Position numbers and translations under genes: made by a program. Below, piece after piece: positions 25,458 to 34,291 of a stretch of DNA of 64,000 nt. A model generated the notes under the pieces. It ran no database searches, was not told where the DNA came from, and saw only the letters and a program-made list of their open reading frames with translations. The stretch spans positions 23,879 to 87,878 of the forward strand of contig NZ_BDAZ01000067.1 of assembly GCF_001612725.1 (NCBI RefSeq), read 5' to 3'. Numbering within the stretch: position 1 is the first letter of the stretch; each line of letters starts with the position of its first letter. This DNA is from Nocardia anaemiae NBRC 100462 (GTDB lineage Bacteria; Actinomycetota; Actinomycetes; Mycobacteriales; Mycobacteriaceae).

Positions 25458-26344
25458 GCACTAGCTCCTTCATTGGTGGATTCCGCCTGATCGACGGACA
25501 GCCGATACACGCGCCGCGCCGTCGTGGACAGCACCTTGACGCGGTCGTCCGGGGCAAGTCCGCCGAGGACCTGGACAGTGGCACGCCAGACCTGCGCATA
25601 GGAGGCGGCGGTCAGCGTGAACGGCCAATCCCCGCCCACCATCAGCCGATCCGGCCCGAACACCGCCAGCGCGTGATCGACGTACGACTGCCAATCGGCG
25701 GCGGTGAATCCGGGCTTGGACACCGTGGCCAGGCCGGAGATCTTCGCCACCACATTGGGTTGCTCGGCCGCGGCGGCCAGCAGATCCGCCCACGGCTGCC
25801 AGTCGCCGGTCGCGATCGGCGGTTTACCCAGATGGTCGAGAACCACTGTGAGCGTGGGGTGTTCGGCCGCCACCACCGGCACCTGCGCCAGCAGATCGGA
25901 ACGTTCGGCCACCGCGTCGAAACTCAGACCGGCCTCGGCGAGCATGGCCAGGCTGTCCGAAACCTCGGCTCGCAGTAGCCAGGTCGGATCCGGGTCACGG
26001 TGGATCATGTGCCGCACTCCGACGTACTCGGGCCGCCGCAGCCGGGCCAGCTCGAACGCGGCCCGCTCGGGTTCGTGCAGCGGCAGCCAGCCGACCACGA
26101 CCGCCGGGCGCGGGGCATGGGCCGCCGCGTCCAGTAGCGCGTGATTCTCCGCCAGTGAATCGGCCGCCTGGACCAGCACCAGCCCCGCGATATCGTGCTC
26201 GGGCAGCTGCGGCTTGAGGTCGTGCAGGGTATAGGTGCGGTACAAGACATCGGATGTATTTGTCAGCCAGTCGTATTCGACATGGAATTTTCCACCGCGA
26301 ATGTCCCAGACATGCGCATGGGCGTCTACAGTCATCGGAGGCAT
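25454..26344 (-). CDS. amidohydrolase-family lactonase, probable L-fuconolactonase
   Basis: 296 residues of the amidohydrolase_2 fold. HAHVWD at residues 8-13 carries the first metal-binding His pair; GVRHMIHRDPDP and VLDHLGKPPI follow, and GGDWPFTLTAASY supplies the late Asp. Close relatives hydrolyse L-fucono-1,4-lactone to L-fuconate. It is divergent from the GntR regulator only 32 bp away and co-transcribed with the FAH-family hydrolase. Two starts are possible, ATG 26344 and ATG 26335; neither has a strong ribosome site. The 5' coding region contains an operator-like palindrome (26247-26257). Confidence 0.87.
   Translation of the reverse strand: MPPMTVDAHAHVWDIRGGKFHVEYDWLTNTSDVLYRTYTLHDLKPQLPEHDIAGLVLVQAADSLAENHALLDAAAHAPRPAVVVGWLPLHEPERAAFELARLRRPEYVGVRHMIHRDPDPTWLLRAEVSDSLAMLAEAGLSFDAVAERSDLLAQVPVVAAEHPTLTVVLDHLGKPPIATGDWQPWADLLAAAAEQPNVVAKISGLATVSKPGFTAADWQSYVDHALAVFGPDRLMVGGDWPFTLTAASYAQVWRATVQVLGGLAPDDRVKVLSTTARRVYRLSVDQAESTNEGASA
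26247..26257. promoter_or_regulatory. operator-like palindrome ACATCGGATGT
   Basis: This 11-bp inverted repeat (ACATC/GATGT around one base) lies inside the lactonase gene, about 90 bp after its start and 120 bp before the GntR start. The same motif occurs at 33350 and, imperfectly, at 33458 in the other divergent promoter of the sugar locus, so it is probably the binding site of the local GntR regulator. Confidence 0.65.
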
Positions 26345-26376
26345 ATGTTCACATTCTCGAAAGTGAAGGAACCGGT

Positions 26377-27045
26377 TTGTCGGTCACCGACGATGCGATT
26401 GCGAAGATCAAGGCGATGATCGTCTCGGGCGATTTGACGCCCGGATCGAGGTTGCCGCGCGAGGCCGATCTGGCCGCCGAGATCGGGGTGTCGCGCAATT
26501 CGCTGCGGGAGGCGGTGCGCGCGCTGTCGCTGGTGCGGATCCTGGACGTGCGCCAGGGCGACGGCACCTTCGTGGCGAGTCTGGAGCCGAATTCGCTGCT
26601 GGACGCCATGAGCTTCCTGCTGGAGTTCCATCAAGACGACTCGGTGCTCGACATCCTTGGCGTGCGGCGGATTCTGGAGCCCGCCGCGACCGCGCTGGCG
26701 GCGCAGCACATGACCGACGAGCAGATCACCCACCTGCGCACGCTGGTCGAGCCCGCCAGTGCGTCGGTGACCGATCTGGTCGCGCTCGACCTGAGCTTCC
26801 ACGCCGCCATCGCCACCGCATCCGGCAATAAAGTCCTTGCCTCGCTGCTGGATTCGCTGTCCATGCCGACCACCCGCGCACGGATCTGGCGTGGCGTCAC
26901 CGAGGAGGGCGCGTTCGAGCGCACGGTCGCCGAGCATCGCGGCATCTGCGACGCGATCGCCGCGCGTGACCCGCAACTGGCGCAGGCGCGCGCGCTGGCG
27001 CATGTGGCCGGGGTGATGGAATGGCTGGGCCGGGCGGTGGAGTGA
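26377..27045 (+). CDS. GntR/FadR-subfamily (FCD) regulator
   Basis: 222 residues from TTG 26377, which has AAGGA 6 nt upstream; the frame is open further back over the divergent gene and no better start is seen. N-terminal winged helix: GSRLPREADLAAEIGVSRNS, then LREAVRALSLVRILDVRQGD. The C-terminal FCD all-helical ligand domain shows the metal-site pattern LDLSFHAAIATASGN and VAEHRGICDAIAARD (Asp and His ligands). Such regulators repress sugar-acid catabolic genes and release DNA on binding a sugar acid. It is the only regulator inside the fucose-type locus. Confidence 0.92.
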   Translation: MSVTDDAIAKIKAMIVSGDLTPGSRLPREADLAAEIGVSRNSLREAVRALSLVRILDVRQGDGTFVASLEPNSLLDAMSFLLEFHQDDSVLDILGVRRILEPAATALAAQHMTDEQITHLRTLVEPASASVTDLVALDLSFHAAIATASGNKVLASLLDSLSMPTTRARIWRGVTEEGAFERTVAEHRGICDAIAARDPQLAQARALAHVAGVMEWLGRAVE

Positions 27046-27067
27046 GCGGCTCATCGTAGCGCTCGAT

Positions 27068-28306
27068 TCACCACAGCGCCTGATCCTCGAGCTCGCACCA
27101 GAGTTCTTCCGGCACAGGCAGATCGAGCATGGCAATGCTGTCGTCGATCTCCGCGCGAGTACCGGATCCGAGCACGATCGCCGTCACGGCCGGATGCCGC
27201 TGCGGGAACTGCACGGCCGCCGCCCGCAGTGGCACACCGTATTTCGCGCACCGCCGCTCCAGCTCCCCCGCGCGGGCGACGACGGCGGGATCCGCCGGGC
27301 CGTAATCGAAGGTGGCCTGCCGCAAGGGATCCGCCAGCACTCCGCTATTGAGCACCCCGGCGACGAGCACCTGGATCCCGCGTTTCGCGCACTCGGGCAG
27401 CAGTTCCCGCTCGGCTCGGCGGTCCAGCAACGAGTACCGCCCGGCAATCATGACGGTGTCGACGGCCGACTCCCGCACGAACCGCAATGCGGTCTCGACG
27501 TGGTTGACGCCGATACCGATTCCAGCGGTCAGCCCTTCGGCCCGCATCCGTTCCAACTCCGGCAGCGCCTCGCCAAGGGCTTGGTCCATATGCGCCTCGG
27601 GATCGTGCACGAGCAGCCGATCCACCCGATCCAGCCCGAGCCGAACCAGCGATTGCTCCAGCGACAGCCGTACGCCTTTCGCCGAATAGTCGAGCCGCCG
27701 TGACCTTTTGGGTGCGCCGTAGAATTCATCGGCCCCGTCGGGCGCGTCCGGGTCGTCGTACAGCAACCGCCCCACCTTCGTGGAAACCGTGAATTCCGAA
27801 CGGTTTCGTCCACGCAGGAACCGGCCGAGGCGCTCCTCGCCGAGCCCGCCGCCGTAGTGCGGCGCCGTATCGAAACTCCGAATCCCGGCCGCCCACGCCG
27901 CTTCCAGCGCCTGCTGTCCCGCGTCCTCATCGACAGCGCGGTACAGCCCGGCATACCCCGCACCACCGAGCACCACCTCGGCGCGCGGTCGCGGGTTGAG
28001 CTCCCAGACCACCGGCAAACCGGCCTCCGGCTCGGAATAGTCGTGGGGGATATCGGTGAACCCGCTCATGCGAGCCTGCCAGGCGATATTCACCGGCAAA
28101 CCGGCCAGTTCGGCCAGCAGCCTGTCATAGCTGTCGCAGTCGATCACATGGAACAGATCCAACCCGCTGCGCCAGATGGTCCAGTCGGTCGCACCGGCGG
28201 CGCGAATGGCCGCGACGAGTTCGGCCGGTACCGCGCGATGGGCGGCCTCGTACTCGGCCTCCGCGCCCGGTTTCAGCCTGGTGTGCAAGGCGATCCGCAT
28301 GCTCAC
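27068..28306 (-). CDS. fusion of sugar mutarotase (RhaM-like) and aldo-keto reductase (L-fucose dehydrogenase)
   Basis: 412 residues. Residues 1-105 match the L-rhamnose/L-fucose mutarotase fold (DUF718): RIALHTRLKPGAEAEYEAAH, DWTIWRSGLDLFHVIDCDSY and an AWQARM stretch. Residues about 108-412 are an aldo-keto reductase: FDTAPHYGGGLGEERLGRFL with the Asp and Tyr of the catalytic tetrad, STKVGR, LLVHDPEAH and a C-terminal cofactor loop. AKRs of this branch oxidise L-fucose (D-threo-aldoses) at C1. The fusion would convert alpha to beta anomer and oxidise it in one polypeptide. Its ATG overlaps the permease stop. An alternative in-frame start is ATG 28300. Confidence 0.92.
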   Translation of the reverse strand: MSMRIALHTRLKPGAEAEYEAAHRAVPAELVAAIRAAGATDWTIWRSGLDLFHVIDCDSYDRLLAELAGLPVNIAWQARMSGFTDIPHDYSEPEAGLPVVWELNPRPRAEVVLGGAGYAGLYRAVDEDAGQQALEAAWAAGIRSFDTAPHYGGGLGEERLGRFLRGRNRSEFTVSTKVGRLLYDDPDAPDGADEFYGAPKRSRRLDYSAKGVRLSLEQSLVRLGLDRVDRLLVHDPEAHMDQALGEALPELERMRAEGLTAGIGIGVNHVETALRFVRESAVDTVMIAGRYSLLDRRAERELLPECAKRGIQVLVAGVLNSGVLADPLRQATFDYGPADPAVVARAGELERRCAKYGVPLRAAAVQFPQRHPAVTAIVLGSGTRAEIDDSIAMLDLPVPEELWCELEDQALW

Positions 28307-29328
28307 TCCTGCCGCCGTCCGCTGGCGATGCGGGTGATGACCAGGGCGACGAGGATGAGCGCACCGTTGATGAACTTCAGCGAATCCGCGCTCACCCCGC
28401 CGTAGGACAGCAGTTTCTGGATCAGCGTGAGAATCAGGATCCCGAAGAACGCGCCAAGCACCGATCCGCGCCCGCCGTTGAGTGACACGCCGCCGATGAC
28501 GCAGGCGGCGAACACATTGAAGATCATTCCGTCGCCCTGGCTGACCTGGACGCTGGCGAACTGTCCTGAGTAGATGAGCCCGCCGATCGCGGCCAGCACC
28601 CCGGCGATCACCAGCACGGCGATGACCACCCGATCGGTGCGAATACCGGCGGCTCGGGCGGCGGCCTCATTGCCGCCGACCGCGTACAGTGCCCGCCCGG
28701 CCGTGGTGTAGTTCAACGCCAGATATCCGATCACGAACAATGCCAGGGCGATGATCACATTCACCGGAAGGCCCAGAACTCGTGCATTGCCGAGCCATTC
28801 GACCGACTCCGGAATCTTGGTGAGGGTGAACCCGGACGTGAGGAAGGTCAGCAGCCCGCGCAGGGCGATGAGCATCGCCAGCGTCACAATGAACCCGTTG
28901 AGCCCGAAGCGCACGATCAGCAGGCCGTTCGCCACACCGACCGCCGCGCCCACCAGCAGCGCGACCGGAATGGTCATCCACGGCGACGCCCAGGTGAAGG
29001 CGCCGACCTTGGTGGTGCCCATGGTCACCCAGATCGCCACCCCCGTCGCGAGGCCGAAGGTGGATTCCAGCGAGAGGTCCATCCGGCCGACCACCAGCAC
29101 CAGCACCTCGGCCAGCACCAGCAGCGAAATACCGCTCATGGTGCTCAGCACATTGGTGAGATTGGCTGTCGAGACGAAATTGGTATTGATGAAGTATCCG
29201 ACCACCAGCGCCAGCAGGATCGGCGGCACCAGTAGCAGATCGCGGAATGCGCCCCAGCGCACCTGGATTCGCGGCCGGTGCGGCGGGGCCGCGGTAGGCG
29301 CACCGGTGTCGATCGCGGTCCGGGTCAT
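28303..29328 (-). CDS. ribose-type sugar ABC transporter permease
   Basis: 341 residues, BPD_transp_2 (RbsC-like) family, about 9-10 membrane helices. Characteristic stretches are LVLAEVLVLVVGRMDLSLES and LYAVGGNEAAARAAGIRTDR, the cytoplasmic loop that contacts the ATPase, then VFAACVIGGVSLNGGRGSVL. It forms the membrane channel with the ATPase at 29325 and the lipoprotein at 30877. It overlaps both neighbours by 4 nt, so the five genes 33308 to 27068 read as one operon. Confidence 0.94.
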   Translation of the reverse strand: MTRTAIDTGAPTAAPPHRPRIQVRWGAFRDLLLVPPILLALVVGYFINTNFVSTANLTNVLSTMSGISLLVLAEVLVLVVGRMDLSLESTFGLATGVAIWVTMGTTKVGAFTWASPWMTIPVALLVGAAVGVANGLLIVRFGLNGFIVTLAMLIALRGLLTFLTSGFTLTKIPESVEWLGNARVLGLPVNVIIALALFVIGYLALNYTTAGRALYAVGGNEAAARAAGIRTDRVVIAVLVIAGVLAAIGGLIYSGQFASVQVSQGDGMIFNVFAACVIGGVSLNGGRGSVLGAFFGILILTLIQKLLSYGGVSADSLKFINGALILVALVITRIASGRRQE

Positions 29329-30857
29329 AGCAGTCCTTCCATGGCGGTGACGAGTTCGCGGTCGTCCCAGCCCTTGTCGAAGCGGGCGGTGAGCCGTCCC
29401 TGCACCAGGACCAGCACGCGGTCGGCGTCGCGCAGATCGTCGAGTTCGTCGGAGGCGACGAGGACGGCGGTGCCGCGATCGGCGGCGGCGCGCACCACCG
29501 CGCGCAGCGTTTCCTTGGAGCGCACGTCGACGCCCGCGGTGGGGGTGATCAGCACCAGCACTCGCGGTTCGGTGGCCAGGGCCCGGGCGAACACCACCTT
29601 CTGTTGATTGCCGCCGGACAGTTCGGCGACGCTCTGCCGGGGGTTTTCGGCTTTGATATCCAGTTCCGCAATGGCGTTGCCCACCAGCGCATCTCGGCTG
29701 CGCCGCGACAGCAGTCCGAACCGGCCGAGCTTGTGCGGCACGGTGAGAGTGGCATTGTCGGCCACGCTCATGGACAGGATCAGCCCTTCCTCGTGACGAT
29801 CACGCGGCACGAATCCGATCCCGGCATCGCGCGCAGCCCGCACCCCGCCGCCGCGCAGCGGGCTGCCCGCCACCAGCATCGATCCGCCTGCCGCCCTGCG
29901 CAATCCGACAATGGTCTCGGCCACCTCGATGCGCCCGCTGCTGCCGCCGCCCGCCAGTCCGACGATCTCACCCGGGCGCACGTCGATGTCGATCTCGTCG
30001 AATTCGCCGATGCGCGTGAGCTTCTCGATCTTCAATGCCGGTGTGCGGGCGGTGTCGGGGGCCTGTCGTGGCACGGCGACTTCCAAGGCCGTCGAATCGC
30101 CGGTCATGGCGGCGATGAGCGCGGGCTTGGCCAGTTCGGCAACCGGAGCCGTGACGATATGGCGGGCATCCCGGAAAACCGTGACATCGGAGCAGATTTC
30201 GTAGGTCTCGTCGAGATGATGGGAGATGAACAGGAAGGTCACGCCCTGTTCCTGGAGGTCCCGGATCCGCGCGAACAGGCGCTTGATGGCGGGACCGTCC
30301 AGCTGTGCGGTCGGCTCATCGAGAATGATGAACCGCGCGCCGTGCGAGAGCGAGCGCGCGATCTCCACCAATTGCCGATGCTCCACCGACAGCTCGCGGG
30401 CGAGGGTATCGACCGACACCGGCACCGACCAGGTATCCAGCAGCTCCCGCGCCCGCGTCCGCAGTGTGCGCCAATTGACCAGGCGCCCACCGAAGCCCTG
30501 CCGATTGACGAACAGATTCTCCGCCACCGACAGATCGGGAATGATCGTGGAGTGCTGGTAGACGCACGCCACGCGGGACCGCCAGGCATCCCTATCGGCG
30601 GGCGCAGGCGCCGGGTGACCTTGGAAGCGCACCTCCCCCTCATCAGGAGCTGCGAGTCCGGTCAGAATCGACACCAGGGTCGACTTCCCGGCGCCGTTCC
30701 GCCCCACCAGCGCATGCGTGCGGCCCGCGGTGACGCGCAATCCGACGCGATCGAGCGCGATATTGCGGCCGAACCGCTTGGTCACCCCGATCGCCTCGGC
30801 CACCGGTGGACGATCGGGTTGTTGCTGTGAAACTGTCTCGGGCACGGCGGTTTCCAT
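29325..30857 (-). CDS. ribose-type sugar ABC transporter ATP-binding protein (two NBDs)
   Basis: 510 residues, RbsA/MglA type. The first nucleotide-binding domain has Walker A VGRNGAGKST near residue 53 and Walker B FIILDEPTAQLD. The second has the degenerate P-loop GLAGGGSSGRIEV usual in this family, with signature LSGGNQQKVVFARALA. Asymmetric sites of this sort are normal for sugar importers. It is encoded between the binding protein and the permease, so the transporter set is complete. Confidence 0.94.
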   Translation of the reverse strand: METAVPETVSQQQPDRPPVAEAIGVTKRFGRNIALDRVGLRVTAGRTHALVGRNGAGKSTLVSILTGLAAPDEGEVRFQGHPAPAPADRDAWRSRVACVYQHSTIIPDLSVAENLFVNRQGFGGRLVNWRTLRTRARELLDTWSVPVSVDTLARELSVEHRQLVEIARSLSHGARFIILDEPTAQLDGPAIKRLFARIRDLQEQGVTFLFISHHLDETYEICSDVTVFRDARHIVTAPVAELAKPALIAAMTGDSTALEVAVPRQAPDTARTPALKIEKLTRIGEFDEIDIDVRPGEIVGLAGGGSSGRIEVAETIVGLRRAAGGSMLVAGSPLRGGGVRAARDAGIGFVPRDRHEEGLILSMSVADNATLTVPHKLGRFGLLSRRSRDALVGNAIAELDIKAENPRQSVAELSGGNQQKVVFARALATEPRVLVLITPTAGVDVRSKETLRAVVRAAADRGTAVLVASDELDDLRDADRVLVLVQGRLTARFDKGWDDRELVTAMEGLL

Positions 30858-30876
30858 CGCTAGGCTGTCGATCCGT

Positions 30877-31959
30877 TCAGTGCCCGCGGCCCCACAGCGT
30901 GGGATCGGTGCTCGCCACCGTGTCCATATCGCCGACCTTGCCTCCAGCCCGGGTCACGACCGGCGCCGGGAGCTGATCCTCGAGCTGGCCGCCGCCGGTG
31001 TCGACAACGGTCGAGCCGTGATCGGTCGGACCGGGCGTGAACTTTTTACCGTCCACGGCCGCTTTCGCGTACATCGCGGCGTACTGCGCGTACAGATCGG
31101 CGGGTTGCGAGACGGTGGCATCGATATAGCCCGCATCGATGGCGTCGAGCTCGGCCTTGATGCCGTCATTGGACACGATCGAAATATGGCCCGGCTGACC
31201 GGCTTTGACGAGTTTGCCGGTGCGCTCGAGCAATGCCAGCGTCGACTGGAGGAACGCACCGCCCGCCTGCATATAGATGCCGTTGATATCCGGATCGGTG
31301 AGCAGCTTGTCCTGTAGGCCCGACGTGGCCCTGTCGGCCTTCCACTCGGTGGGGATTTCGATCACCTTGATATTCGGGTATTTCGACCGCATGCACTCGG
31401 CGAACGCCTGGGAGCGGTCGCGCCCGTTGATCGAGGCCAGATCACCCTGGAATTCCACGACTTTCCCGGTGCCGTGCAGGGTTTCGCCGAGGTAGGTGCA
31501 GGCGTTCGTGCCGTAGGCCCGGTTGTCGGCCCGCACCACCATGTAGGCACCGCCACTGTCGGGGCGAGTGTCGACGCTGATCACCGGCACGTTCTTTCCG
31601 GCCGCGGCGGTGATCGCCGGTTTCGCGGCGGCGGTGTCCTGCGGCGCCATGATGATCGCCTTGACGTCCTTCGAAAGCAACGTATCCACATTGGATTTCA
31701 GCCGGTTGGAGTCATTGTCGGAGGAGGTGTTCTCCAACTTCACCCCGGCCGCGGCGGCCTTCGGGCCGAGGTACCCGGCGTAGGCGCTCCAGAAGTCGGT
31801 GTCGGAGCGTGGCTGGTCCGCGCCGACCAGGACACCGTTCTCGGCACCCTTCCCGACGGCCACGGCGGGACCGCCGCCGGAAGTCTGTTCGCGGGAACAG
31901 GCCGCCACCGCGACGACCAGTACGGCGGCTACTGCCGCGCCGATGATCCTGGTGTTCAT
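30877..31959 (-). CDS. sugar ABC transporter substrate-binding lipoprotein
   Basis: 360 residues. N-terminal lipoprotein signal IIGAAVAAVLVVAVAACSRE with lipobox VAAC. The body is a periplasmic-binding-protein_4 (RbsB-like) fold: LLSKDVKAIIMAPQDTAAAK, VPVISVDTRPDSGGAYM, GIYMQAGGAF and ISIVSNDGIKAELDAID. It would deliver the sugar, probably L-fucose or a similar deoxyaldose, to the permease. ATG 31959 has AGGAG upstream and overlaps the dehydratase stop as ATGA; the frame remains open upstream only because of the neighbouring gene. Confidence 0.93.
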   Translation of the reverse strand: MNTRIIGAAVAAVLVVAVAACSREQTSGGGPAVAVGKGAENGVLVGADQPRSDTDFWSAYAGYLGPKAAAAGVKLENTSSDNDSNRLKSNVDTLLSKDVKAIIMAPQDTAAAKPAITAAAGKNVPVISVDTRPDSGGAYMVVRADNRAYGTNACTYLGETLHGTGKVVEFQGDLASINGRDRSQAFAECMRSKYPNIKVIEIPTEWKADRATSGLQDKLLTDPDINGIYMQAGGAFLQSTLALLERTGKLVKAGQPGHISIVSNDGIKAELDAIDAGYIDATVSQPADLYAQYAAMYAKAAVDGKKFTPGPTDHGSTVVDTGGGQLEDQLPAPVVTRAGGKVGDMDTVASTDPTLWGRGH

Positions 31960-33308
31960 GAGAGTTCGTGCTCCTTTGCCGAAACCTGGTGTACTGCTGA
32001 GAAAGTGGTCGGCTCCATCCATGCCGCGCCAGTGGGAAAGGTGTAATCGCGGAGCGAGTCGGGGAGCATCTCGGCGCTGAAACCCGGTGCGCGCGGCGTG
32101 AGATAGCGCCCACCCGCCACTCGGACCGGATCGCGAAAATGCTCGTGCAAATGGTCGACGTATTCGATGGCGCGGCCTTGCATGGTGCCGGAGATGGCGA
32201 TGTAGTCGATCATCGCCAGGTGCTGCACCAGCTCGCACAGCCCGACCCCGCCCGCGTGCGGGATGACCGGCACCCCGAACTTGGCCGCCAGCAACAGGAT
32301 TGCGAGATTCTCGTTGACACCGGCGACGCGGGCGGCATCTATTTGCAAGACATCGACCGCGCCCGCCTGTAGCAGCTGTTTGAACAGGATGCGGTTCTGG
32401 CCGTGCTCGCCGGTGGAGATCGGCACCCCCGCGACACGGCGGCGAATCTCGGCGTGGCCCAGGATGTCATCGGGACTGGTGGGTTCCTCGACCCAGGACA
32501 GCCCGGCCGGAGCCAGCCGCGAAATCCATTCCGCTGCTTCATCGACGCCCCAGCGTTGGTTGGCGTCCACGGCCAGGCCGATATCGGGTCCGATGGCGTG
32601 CCGCGCGAGCATGACCCGGCGCACGTCCTCGTCCGGATCGCGGCCGACCTTGATCTTGATGGTGCCGAATCCGTCGGCCACCGCCTGCTGGGCGAGGCGG
32701 GTCAGCTTGGCGTCGGAGTAGCCGAGCCAGCCGGCGGAGGTGGTGTAGGCGGGATATCCCGTGGCCAGCAGGCGCTCGGTGCGTTCGGCCCGGCCCGGTT
32801 CGGCCGCGCGCAGGATGGCCAGGGCCTCGTCGGGAGTGAGGGCGTCGGTCAGGTAGCGGAAGTCCACCTGCGCCACCAGCTCTTCCGGACTCATCTCCGA
32901 AACCAACTGCCACACCGGCTTTCCCGCGCGTTTCGCGGCGAGGTCCCACGCCGCATTGACGACCGCGCCGATCGCCATGTGCATGACGCCCTTTTCCGGG
33001 CCCAGCCAGCGCAGCTGCGAATCATCGGTCAGGCTGCGTGCGAAGCCGCCCAGATCGCCGGTGATCTCGTCGACCGAGCGGCCCACCACCAGATGGTCGA
33101 GGGCCTGGATAGCGGCCTGCTGCACGTCATTGCCGCGCCCGATGGTGAACGCGAAGCCGTGGCCGTCCGGGACCGCCGCATCGTCGGTGCGCAGGATCAC
33201 GTAGGCCGCCGAATAGTCGGGGTCGGGGTTCATGGCATCCGAGCCGTCCAATTGGGCCGATGTCGGGAACCGAATATCCAGCGTGTCCAGCGCCGTAATG
33301 AAAGCCAT
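31956..33308 (-). CDS. enolase-superfamily sugar acid dehydratase, probable L-fuconate dehydratase
   Basis: 450 residues, close to the usual FucD length. N-terminal capping domain (LDIRFPTSAQLDGSDAMNPD, then YVILRTDD) and mandelate-racemase barrel: TIKIKVGRDPDEDVRR with the K-x-K catalytic lysines, AVDANQRWG, WVEEPTSPDD and STGEHGQNRILFKQLL with the metal and catalytic His. The opening DIRFPTS-LDGSDAMN-PDYS pattern is characteristic of fuconate dehydratases. It turns L-fuconate into 2-keto-3-deoxy-L-fuconate. First gene of the minus-strand operon, with an operator-like palindrome 42 bp upstream. Confidence 0.93.
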   Translation of the reverse strand: MAFITALDTLDIRFPTSAQLDGSDAMNPDPDYSAAYVILRTDDAAVPDGHGFAFTIGRGNDVQQAAIQALDHLVVGRSVDEITGDLGGFARSLTDDSQLRWLGPEKGVMHMAIGAVVNAAWDLAAKRAGKPVWQLVSEMSPEELVAQVDFRYLTDALTPDEALAILRAAEPGRAERTERLLATGYPAYTTSAGWLGYSDAKLTRLAQQAVADGFGTIKIKVGRDPDEDVRRVMLARHAIGPDIGLAVDANQRWGVDEAAEWISRLAPAGLSWVEEPTSPDDILGHAEIRRRVAGVPISTGEHGQNRILFKQLLQAGAVDVLQIDAARVAGVNENLAILLLAAKFGVPVIPHAGGVGLCELVQHLAMIDYIAISGTMQGRAIEYVDHLHEHFRDPVRVAGGRYLTPRAPGFSAEMLPDSLRDYTFPTGAAWMEPTTFSAVHQVSAKEHELS

Positions 33309-33349
33309 GCGTGATCCTCGCTGCCAGAAGTGATCTGGGTCACGACTAT

Positions 33350-33360
33350 ACATCCGATGT
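33350..33360. promoter_or_regulatory. operator-like palindrome ACATCCGATGT before the dehydratase operon
   Basis: A perfect ACATC-N-GATGT repeat, 42 bp upstream of the dehydratase start. On the minus strand it runs into TATAGT, a plausible -10 element, so binding would block transcription of the transporter/dehydratase operon. Same motif as at 26247. Confidence 0.65.
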
Positions 33361-33457
33361 CTAGGAACGCAAGGGTTGTGGGTTCGGGCTGATTCCCGGC
33401 AAATAGTCCGAATTCGGCGTTGCGTTCGGTGAGTGGTGTTATCTTCCGAAGCTGTAA

Positions 33458-33468
33458 ACATCGGATCA
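33458..33468. promoter_or_regulatory. operator-like site ACATCGGATCA before the SDR gene
   Basis: Nine of eleven bases match the 26247 palindrome. It lies 20 bp before the SDR start on the plus strand, in the same 179-bp divergent region as the 33350 site. Probably the second operator half of the divergent promoter. Confidence 0.5.
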
Positions 33469-33487
33469 GTGCGCGGATGAGGTCGGT

Positions 33488-34291
33488 ATGACTTATGGGG
33501 AGTTGGACGGGCTGACGGCCGTGGTGACGGGCGGCGGATCCGGTATCGGCCGGGCGATCGCGACCGCATTCGGCCTCGCTGGTGCACGGGTGGCCGTGCT
33601 GGATCTGCGGCCGGGCCCACCGGTCGGACGCGATGGCCTGGCGCTGACATGCAATGTGTGCGAGGACGATTCGGTGCGCGCGGCCATCGAGAGCGCCGCC
33701 GACGCATTCGGCCGCTTGGACATCGTGGTCAACAATGCGGGCATCGGTGCGCAGGGAACCGTCGAGGATAATACCGACGACGAGTGGCGACGCGTCTTGG
33801 ACGTGAATGTGCTCGGTGCCGTGCGGGTTTCTCGCGCCGCTCTACCTCACCTGCGCCGCTCCCCCGCCGCCGCGATCGTGAACACCTGCTCGATCGCCGC
33901 CACCACCGGCCTGCCGAACCGCGCGGCCTACAGCGCCAGCAAGGGCGCGATCCTCGCACTGACGCGCGCCATGGCGGCCGATCACCTCTCCGAAGGAATT
34001 CGAGTCAACTGCGTGAATCCGGGCACGGTCGACACCCCCTGGGTGCAACGCCTGCTCGCCGCTGCCCCTGATCCCGCCGCGGAACTCGTTGCGCTCCAAG
34101 CCCGCCAGCCGCACGGCAGGCTGGTCAGCCCCGAAGAAGTCGCGGCCGCCGTGCTGTACCTCGCCGGACCACACGCGGCTTCGACCGCAGGCGTCATGCT
34201 GGAAGTAGACGGCGGCATGCACTCACTCCGGCTGCGTGCGCCCAATGGCCGCCCGAATAAGGCAGAGCAACAGGAGAATTCGATCCAGTGA
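33488..34291 (+). CDS. short-chain dehydrogenase, probable 2-keto-3-deoxy-L-fuconate 4-dehydrogenase
   Basis: 267 residues, classical SDR. Cofactor motif TGGGSGIG near residue 17; an Asp at the end of beta-2 (VAVLDLRPG) suggests NAD. NNAG is present, and the catalytic Ser-Tyr-Lys lie in NTCSIAATTGLPNRAAYSAS, then KGA. C-terminal VMLEVDGGMHS is usual for the family. In the pathway it would oxidise the C4 hydroxyl to give 2,4-diketo-3-deoxy-L-fuconate, the substrate of the FAH-family hydrolase. The next gene overlaps by 4 nt. Confidence 0.9.
   Translation: MTYGELDGLTAVVTGGGSGIGRAIATAFGLAGARVAVLDLRPGPPVGRDGLALTCNVCEDDSVRAAIESAADAFGRLDIVVNNAGIGAQGTVEDNTDDEWRRVLDVNVLGAVRVSRAALPHLRRSPAAAIVNTCSIAATTGLPNRAAYSASKGAILALTRAMAADHLSEGIRVNCVNPGTVDTPWVQRLLAAAPDPAAELVALQARQPHGRLVSPEEVAAAVLYLAGPHAASTAGVMLEVDGGMHSLRLRAPNGRPNKAEQQENSIQ

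Noticed and set aside
33309..33707. Upstream extension of the fuconate dehydratase frame
   Set aside because: Crosses the divergent promoter and operator sites; the FucD N-terminus begins at 33308.
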